A stretch of DNA of 13,702 bases from Alphaproteobacteria bacterium (GTDB taxonomy: Bacteria; Pseudomonadota; Alphaproteobacteria; SP197), in the NCBI GenBank assembly GCA_022822575.1, contig JAJEBJ010000110.1, positions 1 to 13,702 of the forward strand. The letters are read 5' to 3'. Within the stretch, counting starts at the first letter, position 1, and every line of letters begins with the position of its first letter. Positions 7,901-13,702 of the stretch are shown in pieces. The position numbers and the translations under genes are program-made. Below the pieces are notes generated by a model. It did no database searches. It was not told where the DNA came from and was given only the letters and a program-made list of their open reading frames with translations.

Positions 7901-8222
7901 GGACGCCCATGCGGGCGAGACTCAACGCCGTGTTGAGCGCTGTCTGTCCCCCCATTGTCGGCAACAGGGCATCGGGACGTTCCCTCTCGATGATCCGGGC
8001 GACGATCTCCGGTGTCACCGGTTCGACGTAGGTGGCGTCCGCCATGGCGGGATCGGTCATGATGGTCGCTGGATTCGAGTTGACCAGAATGATGCGGTAT
8101 CCCTCGTCCTTGAGGGCCTTGACAGCCTGTGTGCCCGAGTAATCGAACTCGCACGCCTGGCCGATGATGATTGGTCCGGCGCCGATGACCAGGATCGATT
8201 CAATGTCAGTGCGCGCCGGCAT
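4983..8222 (-). CDS. carB: Carbamoyl-phosphate synthase large subunit
   Basis: CarB joins bicarbonate, ammonia from CarA and two ATP into carbamoyl phosphate for pyrimidine and arginine synthesis. The 1079 residues match the usual length (about 1070). The N-terminal synthetase half begins with ESILVIGAGPIIIGQACEFDYSG and holds the first ATP-grasp with RPSFTLGGTGGG at residues 169-180. After the oligomerisation region the second half restarts with GGGPNRIGQGIEFDYCC (about residue 563) and its ATP-grasp with RPSYVLGGRAM (about 719). The C-terminal methylglyoxal-synthase-like allosteric domain starts near 948 (FISVRDRDK) and contains NTTEGSKSITDS, the region that binds effectors such as UMP or ornithine in E. 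coli. The ATG at 8222 has GGAGA upstream (about 8225-8229). It follows carA after 113 bp and precedes ELM1 with overlap. No truncation or missing motif was seen. Confidence 0.98.
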   Translation of the reverse strand: MPARTDIESILVIGAGPIIIGQACEFDYSGTQAVKALKDEGYRIILVNSNPATIMTDPAMADATYVEPVTPEIVARIIERERPDALLPTMGGQTALNTALSLARMGVLDACGTELIGASREAIDKAEDRELFRDAMNRIGLQCARSVLAHSLDQACEALEDIGLPAIIRPSFTLGGTGGGIAYNREEFSDIVRRGLEASPTSEVLIEESIIGWKEYEMEVVRDRADNCIIVCSIENIDPMGIHTGDSVTVAPTLTLTDKEFQIMRDASIAVLREIGVDTGGSNVQFAINPVDGRMIVVEMNPRVSRSSALASKATGFPIAKVAAKLAVGYTLDEVRNDITRVTPASFEPTIDYCVVKMPRFTFEKFPGTQAELTTSMKSVGEVMAIGRSFAEALQKALRSMETGLTGLDPVAFDDTSKDGIVSRLARPSPDRLLAIAEAMRRGLDDGAIHDITRYDPWFLGQIRRIVEAEETVARDGLPEDARGLLEIKKLGFSDRRLASLAGVTERCVRTQRERLAVTPVFKRIDTCAAEFPASTSYMYSCYEGDGVVAAEDESDVSDSRKVIILGGGPNRIGQGIEFDYCCVHACYGLKEAGFETIMVNCNPETVSTDYDTSDRLYFEPLTVEDVVAIARTEMAKGTLIGVIVQFGGQTPLGLARALEEENIPIIGTSPDAIDRAEDRKRFQSLLHDLGLRQPANGTCRSLDEARRITGRIGYPVVVRPSYVLGGRAMEIVYDDDALAVYVDRSVSVSGDHPILVDRFLQDAVEVDVDALSDGRDVFVAGIMEHIEEAGVHSGDSACSLPPYSLGNDIIEGLAEQTRALALELGTVGLINIQFAVKDGKILVLEVNPRASRTVPFVAKAIGVPIAKIAARVMAGEPLRAFRLSPPEVAHIAIKEAVFPFTRFPGVDVILGPEMKSTGEVMGLDGDFGHAFAKAQLAAGGALPCEGCVFISVRDRDKPHAVSLGRRLADMGFRLVATRGTAREMTAAGLDVEYINKVLQGSPHIVDALKNDAIDLLINTTEGSKSITDSFSLRRTALMKKVPYVTTIPGARAVVEAIAALKAGGLDVKPLQAYSRSAL

Positions 8223-8232
8223 GGCTCTCCAT

Positions 8233-8250
8233 GATCACCGGAACGTGATC
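8233..8250. repeat. Perfect inverted repeat just upstream of the carB ribosome site
   Basis: GATCAC (8233-8238) and GTGATC (8245-8250) are exact complements with a six-base spacer. The repeat ends only a few bases before the GGAGA ribosome site of carB. It could be a small RNA hairpin controlling carB translation, or a protein site; it also contains two GATC sequences. There is no T-run to make it a terminator. Confidence 0.5.
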
Positions 8251-8335
8251 CCTCGTGGTCGCACCCCGACGGTGCCGTGGTGCCAGTGCTGACCGGTTCG
8301 CGCAGTCAGGGACGAAGGCAGTCTCGTCGGTGGTT

Positions 8336-9490
8336 TCAGGCATGGTTCTCCATGGCCTGGATGAAGGATTGGAAGAGGTAGCGGCTGTCCTGTGGACCGG
8401 GGCTCGCTTCGGGATGGTACTGGACAGAAAAGACGGGTTTTTCCCTGATCCTGAAGCCGGCCAGGGTGCCGTCGAAGAGTGACACGTGGGTGATCACGGC
8501 ATTGCCGGGCAGACTGTCGGGGTCGACGACAAAACCGTGGTTCTGGCAGGTGATCTCCACCCCTCCGGTTTCCAGATTTCTCACTGGATGGTTGGCACCG
8601 CGATGGCCGTTCACCATCTTCAGCGTCCTTGCACCCAGCGCCAGCGCCAGCAGCTGGTGGCCCAGACAGATCCCGAAGACCGGCTTTCCCGTTTCAAGGA
8701 GGTCGCGGATCACCGGCACCGCCCAGGTGCCGGTGGCGGCGGGATCACCGGGCCCGTTGGAAAGAAAGATGCCATCGGGACAATGACGCATGATATCGCC
8801 AATGTCCGATGTTGCCGGCACCACCGTCACCCGGCAGCCCAGGGAGACAAGATGACGCAGGATGTTCCGCTTCACGCCGTAGTCTACGGCGACGACATGG
8901 CGGCGAGGCGACGGCCCCGGAGCGTGGCCACACTGCAGCGACCAGATGCCTTCGGTCCAGGTGTAGGTTTGCCGGCAGGTGACTTCGCGGGCGAGGTCCA
9001 TGCCTTCGAGTCCCGGCCAGGCGGCGAGTTCACCGGCAAGCCCGGGGCAATCGATGGTGCCGTGATCGATGCCGGCCGTCTGGAATCCGCGGGATCGCAC
9101 CAGCCGGGTAAGGCGGCGGGTGTCGACTCCGGCAATGCCGACGAGATTGTTGGCGCGCAGCCAACCGTCAAAGTGTCCGCTGGCGCGAAAGCTCGAAGGA
9201 TCGGTGATCGCATCGCGGACCACGATACCGCGGGCTGCCGGTGTCTGGGCCTCGATATCCTCACCGTTGGCGCCGGTGTTTCCGATATGGGGGAAGGTGA
9301 AGGTGATGATCTGCCCGGCATACGAGGGATCCGTCACGATCTCCTGATAGCCGGTCATTGCGGTGTTGAAACACAGTTCCCCGATGGCGCGGCCGGTGGC
9401 GCCGATTCCGTGACCCCAGAACACCGAACCATCCGCGAGCATGATGCACGCCGTGGCCCACGGCGGCGGCTGTGAAACGGGTGCGGACAT
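8336..9490 (-). CDS. carA: Carbamoyl-phosphate synthase small subunit (glutamine amidotransferase)
   Basis: CarA hydrolyses glutamine and channels ammonia to CarB. The 384 residues divide into the N-terminal CarA domain (ACIMLADGSVFWGHGIGATG to about residue 150, including CFNTAMTGYQEIVTDPSYAGQI) and a C-terminal class I amidotransferase domain from about residue 195. The nucleophile Cys275 lies in GICLGHQ, and His359 and Glu361 in YHPEASPGP; all three catalytic residues are present. The ATG at 9490 fits the family N-terminus, although no purine-rich ribosome site precedes it. A good sigma-70-type promoter lies about 30-58 bases upstream. carB follows after 113 bp on the same strand, and yqeY runs divergently. 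Confidence 0.98.
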   Translation of the reverse strand: MSAPVSQPPPWATACIMLADGSVFWGHGIGATGRAIGELCFNTAMTGYQEIVTDPSYAGQIITFTFPHIGNTGANGEDIEAQTPAARGIVVRDAITDPSSFRASGHFDGWLRANNLVGIAGVDTRRLTRLVRSRGFQTAGIDHGTIDCPGLAGELAAWPGLEGMDLAREVTCRQTYTWTEGIWSLQCGHAPGPSPRRHVVAVDYGVKRNILRHLVSLGCRVTVVPATSDIGDIMRHCPDGIFLSNGPGDPAATGTWAVPVIRDLLETGKPVFGICLGHQLLALALGARTLKMVNGHRGANHPVRNLETGGVEITCQNHGFVVDPDSLPGNAVITHVSLFDGTLAGFRIREKPVFSVQYHPEASPGPQDSRYLFQSFIQAMENHA

Positions 9491-9519
9491 GGAAGCTGGC
9501 CAAGGAGTGACGTTGCCGG

Positions 9520-9548
9520 ACTATAGGGATGCTGAGTGTCGGGGTCAA
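9520..9548 (-). promoter_or_regulatory. Promoter of carA-carB-elm1
   Basis: On the minus strand TTGACC (9548-9543) and TATAGT (9525-9520) are separated by exactly 17 bases. Each matches the sigma-70 consensus at five of six positions (TTGACA, TATAAT). Transcription would start near 9513-9514, giving a leader of roughly 23 bases before the carA ATG, too short for an attenuator. This is the clearest promoter in the window. Confidence 0.75.
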
Positions 9549-9700
9549 GCGTCCATGGGGGAAGAAACGTCACATTATCACGCCGTTGGAATCTATCCAC
9601 CGGAGGCGGATGCAGACCAGGCGAGGGAAACGACTCGCCCTTGGCGGCAATCTGATGTAAGGCTCAGCGACGTTGCAACCAGGTGACCAAGATCAGCGCG
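9549..9700. promoter_or_regulatory. Remainder of the divergent carA/yqeY intergenic region
   Basis: The promoter of yqeY-dnaG should lie here, but no convincing -35/-10 pair was found on the plus strand. An inverted repeat GGCGAG (9620-9625) and CTCGCC (9634-9639) with an eight-base loop sits about 60 bases before the yqeY start. It could be an operator or an RNA hairpin in the leader. No T-run follows. Confidence 0.4.
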
Positions 9701-10159
9701 ATGTCCATCAGGCAGCAGATCACGGGGGCCCTCAAACAGGCAGTCAAGACCCAGGACCGGATCGCGACGTCGACGCTGAGACTCGTCATTGCCGCCCTCA
9801 AGGATCACGAGATCGCTTCACGCGCCAACGGTGTCAACCAGATGGTGAGCGACGAGCAGGCGATCGGCATTCTTGCCAAGATGGTGCGCCAGAGGCGGGA
9901 GGCCGCCGAGCAGTTCCGCCGGGGAAACCGGACAGACCTGGCGGAGCGGGAGGATGCGGAAGTCTCCATCATCACGCGTTTCATGCCGCACCCGATGAAT
10001 CCGGATGAGTTGGCGCGTTGCGTTGATGCCGCCATAGTCGAGTGCGATGCGGTCAGCCTCAAGGACATGGGCCGGGTCATGGCCTTGCTCAAGAGGTCCT
10101 ATCCGGGGCGTTTCGATGGCGCTGCTGCGAGTGCCCTGGTCAGGAAACGGCTCGGCTGA
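9701..10159 (+). CDS. yqeY: GatB/YqeY domain protein
   Basis: The 152-residue protein matches YqeY along its whole length: MSIRQQITGALKQAVKTQDRIATSTLRLVIAALKD at the start, the central helical stretch with RREAAEQFRRGNRTDLAEREDAEVSII, and the C-terminal KDMGRVMALLKRSYPGRFDGAAASALVRKRL. The fold is shared with the tail of the GatB subunit of tRNA amidotransferase, which binds tRNA; the role of free-standing YqeY is not settled. An upstream GTG at 9683 would add six residues, but the family normally begins as at 9701, and neither start has a strong ribosome site. It is the first gene of the yqeY-dnaG-rpoD set, and its stop overlaps the dnaG Shine-Dalgarno sequence. Confidence 0.92.
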   Translation: MSIRQQITGALKQAVKTQDRIATSTLRLVIAALKDHEIASRANGVNQMVSDEQAIGILAKMVRQRREAAEQFRRGNRTDLAEREDAEVSIITRFMPHPMNPDELARCVDAAIVECDAVSLKDMGRVMALLKRSYPGRFDGAAASALVRKRLG

Positions 10160-10173
10160 GGAGGACCAAGGTG
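10157..10173 (+). promoter_or_regulatory. yqeY stop overlapping the dnaG ribosome site
   Basis: TGA of yqeY (10157-10159) runs directly into GAGGAGG (10158-10164), followed by six bases and the GTG at 10171. The strong, well-spaced site decides the dnaG start against the upstream in-frame extension to 10042. Confidence 0.8.
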
Positions 10174-12039
10174 CTGTTCACCCCGGAATTCCTGGACGAG
10201 ATCAGAGCGCGCATTCTGCTCTCCGAGGTCATAGGGTCCAGCGTCCGCCTGGAGCGCCGAGGCAGCGAGTATGTCGGACTGTGTCCCTTCCATCAGGAAA
10301 AGTCTCCGTCCTTCACAGTCACGGACTCCAAGGGTTTCTATCACTGTTTTGGCTGCGGAGCCCATGGTGATGTCATCCGCTATGTGGTGGAGACCGAGAA
10401 CCTCACATTTCCGGAGGCCGTGGAACGGCTTGCCGGACGCGCCGGTCTCGCGATGCCCAAGCGCAGTCCGGAGCAACGGGAGCGTTATCGCCGTGCCGCG
10501 ACCCTCCACGATGTCCTTGAGGAAGCCAGCCGCTGGTTTGAACGCCAGCTGGCCGGCAGCACCGGGAGTCAGGCACGCGCCTATCTTTCCGAGCGCCGCG
10601 TCAGCGACACCACGCGGGAGCGATTTCGTCTGGGTTACGCACCCAACGAGCGCACCAGCCTGATGCGTCATCTCACCGGCAAGGGCATCTCGCGGGAGCT
10701 GATCATCGAGGCGGGCCTTGCCTTTGTCGGCGACGGCGACCGCGAGCCGGTTGACCGCTTCCGCCACCGGCTGATTTTTCCCATCAACGATCGCAATGGC
10801 CGTGTCGCCGGGTTTGGCGGCCGGGCGATGGGCAACCAGAAGGCCAAGTACCTCAATTCGCCTGAAACGCCGGTCTTCCACAAGGGCCATCTGCTGTACG
10901 GCTTCAGCGAAGCGCGCAGGCCGGCGCACGATGCCGGAACGGTTGTTGTCGTCGAGGGCTACATGGATGCCATCGCCCTCGTCCAGGCGGGCATTCGACA
11001 TGTCGTCGCTCCCCTCGGAACCGCACTGACCGAGGGCCACCTCGCGCTGTTGTGGAAACTGGCGGATGAACCTGTGCTGTGTTTCGACGGAGACACGGCG
11101 GGATACTCCGCTGCCTGCCGTGCCATGGAGAGGGCGTTGCCCGTTCTCAGGGCGGGAAAGTCCCTGCGCTTCGTGCTGCTCGTCGACGGCATGGATCCCG
11201 ACGACATCGTCAGGGTCCGCGGAGCCGCGACCATGCGGGACATGATCGACCGGGCGATTCCCCTGATGGACATGCTCTGGCAGAGCCGCACCCGGGGACG
11301 GGCGCTGGAGACCCCCGAACGCCGCGCCGGACTGGAAAGGGAGTTGATGAGTCTGGTCGGAACGATCACCGACAGGGCCGTTGGCCACTACTACCGCGGC
11401 GAGATCAGCCAGCGGCTGAAGGCCGCCTTCGGTCCACCACGCTACAGGGGAGACCGCCTGCGGCCGGGAGAGCGCCGCCGACTCGACCGCCGGAGGAGGG
11501 AGTCGTGGACCTACCATCGCGGCGTGGAACCGGTACCCGGCAGCGTTCCCGGCGGCGGACCGGCTGGCGACGCCAACCTGGCCGAACGGGCGCTCATCGC
11601 CATCCCCTTCCTCTATCCGGGACTTCTCGACAGGATTGCCGAGCCCCTCTCCCAAGTGGCTTTTCTCGATTCGCGCCACGAACGGTTGCAACAGTGCCTC
11701 ATCGGGGCCTCCGAGGCGGATGGAGACCTTGACAACCGGACGATATCGGACCACCTGACAGCAGCAGGTCTTGATGACCTGATGAAGGATGTGGTCCGGG
11801 CAGGGAGCTTCTCCTGTCTTGTCATGGAAACGGTTGGCGAAGCGGAAGACCTGTGGCACCACGTCCACGATCTTCACCATTGCCGCAATGTCCTGGGTCA
11901 GGAGATTCGAGCGGAGGCCGATGCCTGGGAGAACGATCCCACGGCACAGGCCTGGCAGCGGCTGGTGGCCAAGATCGAGGAGAGAGAGGGCTGGCAGGGT
12001 CGGGTGCTCGCCGATGATGACGCCCAGGAATCCGGATGA
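10171..12039 (+). CDS. dnaG: DNA primase
   Basis: DnaG makes the RNA primers for replication at the fork. From the GTG at 10171 it has 622 residues, normal for the family. The N-terminal zinc-binding domain has Cys38, His41, Cys59 and Cys62 (CPFH...HCFGCGAHGD). The RNA-polymerase core follows, with FGGRAMGNQKAKYLNSPETPVFHKG and a TOPRIM fold containing EGYMD (Glu262) and the DGD metal-binding pair (Asp306, Asp308). A linker around residues 425-470 is very rich in Arg, then Gly and Pro; the C-terminal part from about 470 should be the DnaB-helicase-interaction domain. The frame is open back to 10042, but that part overlaps yqeY and does not resemble DnaG. rpoD follows after 95 bp. Confidence 0.97.
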   Translation: MLFTPEFLDEIRARILLSEVIGSSVRLERRGSEYVGLCPFHQEKSPSFTVTDSKGFYHCFGCGAHGDVIRYVVETENLTFPEAVERLAGRAGLAMPKRSPEQRERYRRAATLHDVLEEASRWFERQLAGSTGSQARAYLSERRVSDTTRERFRLGYAPNERTSLMRHLTGKGISRELIIEAGLAFVGDGDREPVDRFRHRLIFPINDRNGRVAGFGGRAMGNQKAKYLNSPETPVFHKGHLLYGFSEARRPAHDAGTVVVVEGYMDAIALVQAGIRHVVAPLGTALTEGHLALLWKLADEPVLCFDGDTAGYSAACRAMERALPVLRAGKSLRFVLLVDGMDPDDIVRVRGAATMRDMIDRAIPLMDMLWQSRTRGRALETPERRAGLERELMSLVGTITDRAVGHYYRGEISQRLKAAFGPPRYRGDRLRPGERRRLDRRRRESWTYHRGVEPVPGSVPGGGPAGDANLAERALIAIPFLYPGLLDRIAEPLSQVAFLDSRHERLQQCLIGASEADGDLDNRTISDHLTAAGLDDLMKDVVRAGSFSCLVMETVGEAEDLWHHVHDLHHCRNVLGQEIRAEADAWENDPTAQAWQRLVAKIEEREGWQGRVLADDDAQESG

Positions 12040-12046
12040 TTCCCTG
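12025..12046 (+). other. Hairpin spanning the dnaG stop codon
   Basis: GGAATC (12027-12032) pairs with GATTCC (12038-12043) around CGGAT, and CA (12025-12026) pairs with TG (12045-12046) past one bulged C. The dnaG TGA (12037-12039) is within the loop and arm. There is no T-run, so it is not a standard terminator. It could lower read-through or be an RNA-processing site between dnaG and rpoD, as the dnaG/rpoD junction is processed in E. coli. Confidence 0.45.
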
Positions 12047-12088
12047 ATAGGTTGTGCACCGGAGTCATCCGGCCCGGGTGCCGATTCG

Positions 12089-12097
12089 TGGTATACT
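12089..12097 (+). promoter_or_regulatory. Internal rpoD promoter with extended -10
   Basis: TGGTATACT is a TGn extended -10 followed by a five-of-six match to TATAAT. No good -35 is found 16-18 bases upstream, which is tolerable for extended -10 promoters. A start near 12104 would leave a leader of about 30 bases containing the rpoD ribosome site GGGAGAG (12121-12127). It could give rpoD expression separate from yqeY-dnaG. Confidence 0.6.
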
Positions 12098-12134
12098 GAC
12101 CTGCATCAGGTTCGAGGCTAGGGAGAGTTCAGAC

Positions 12135-13702
<1,568 letters not shown>

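Noticed and set aside
8486..9475. Plus-strand frame (329 codons) opposite carA, and similar frames opposite carB and elm1
   Set aside because: They are shadow frames of intact conserved genes and have no recognisable motifs.
10042..10170. Upstream extension of the dnaG frame
   Set aside because: It overlaps yqeY and the translation is unlike DnaG; the GAGGAGG site and family N-terminus point to the GTG at 10171.
10099..11880. Long minus-strand open frame (593 codons) opposite dnaG and yqeY
   Set aside because: It mirrors the dnaG codon pattern, has no recognisable domain, and DnaG carries all family motifs on the other strand.

Overview
The window looks like a chromosomal housekeeping region of an alphaproteobacterium, probably Rhodospirillales-like. 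The reasons are the GC-rich coding sequence, an ELM1-family (DUF1022) gene of the type found in alphaproteobacteria and plant mitochondria, hspQ, and divergent carAB / yqeY-dnaG-rpoD clusters. The lineage is an inference from gene content and protein character; no rRNA or tRNA is present to fix it. I see no CRISPR array, transposase or phage gene.

Layout. Positions 1-1411 (+) hold the 3' part of a GMC-family flavin oxidoreductase, visibly poorer in GC than the rest. Positions 1412-1674 are a gene-poor gap with two small inverted repeats and a doubtful minus-strand reading frame. Positions 1675-3549 (-) are trxB (thioredoxin reductase) followed 15 bp later by a LysR-type regulator, probably one transcript. 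hspQ runs divergently from trxB at 3681-4040 (+), and its 3' end overlaps by 44 bp the end of the convergent ELM1-family gene (3997-4986, -). ELM1 is the last gene of a minus-strand cluster carA-carB-elm1 (9490 down to 3997). The carA promoter is easy to read, and the carB stop and elm1 start share four bases. Divergently from carA runs yqeY-dnaG-rpoD (9701 to the right edge). This resembles the macromolecular synthesis operon, with yqeY where enterobacteria have rpsU. rpoD is cut by the window edge after 522 codons.

How the genes fit together. carA and carB make carbamoyl phosphate for pyrimidine and arginine synthesis. dnaG and rpoD supply primase and the primary sigma factor, so the shared carA/yqeY intergenic region sits between nucleotide supply and the replication/transcription machinery. 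trxB and hspQ, facing away from a common 131-bp spacer, concern thiol redox balance and proteolysis/heat-shock adaptation.

No clearly new biological system was recognised. The points most worth a second look are the carB/elm1 coupling, the hspQ/elm1 3' overlap, a possible leaderless hspQ start, an inverted repeat just upstream of the carB ribosome site, the control elements between dnaG and rpoD, and the compositional break at the left edge with its unexplained reading frame.
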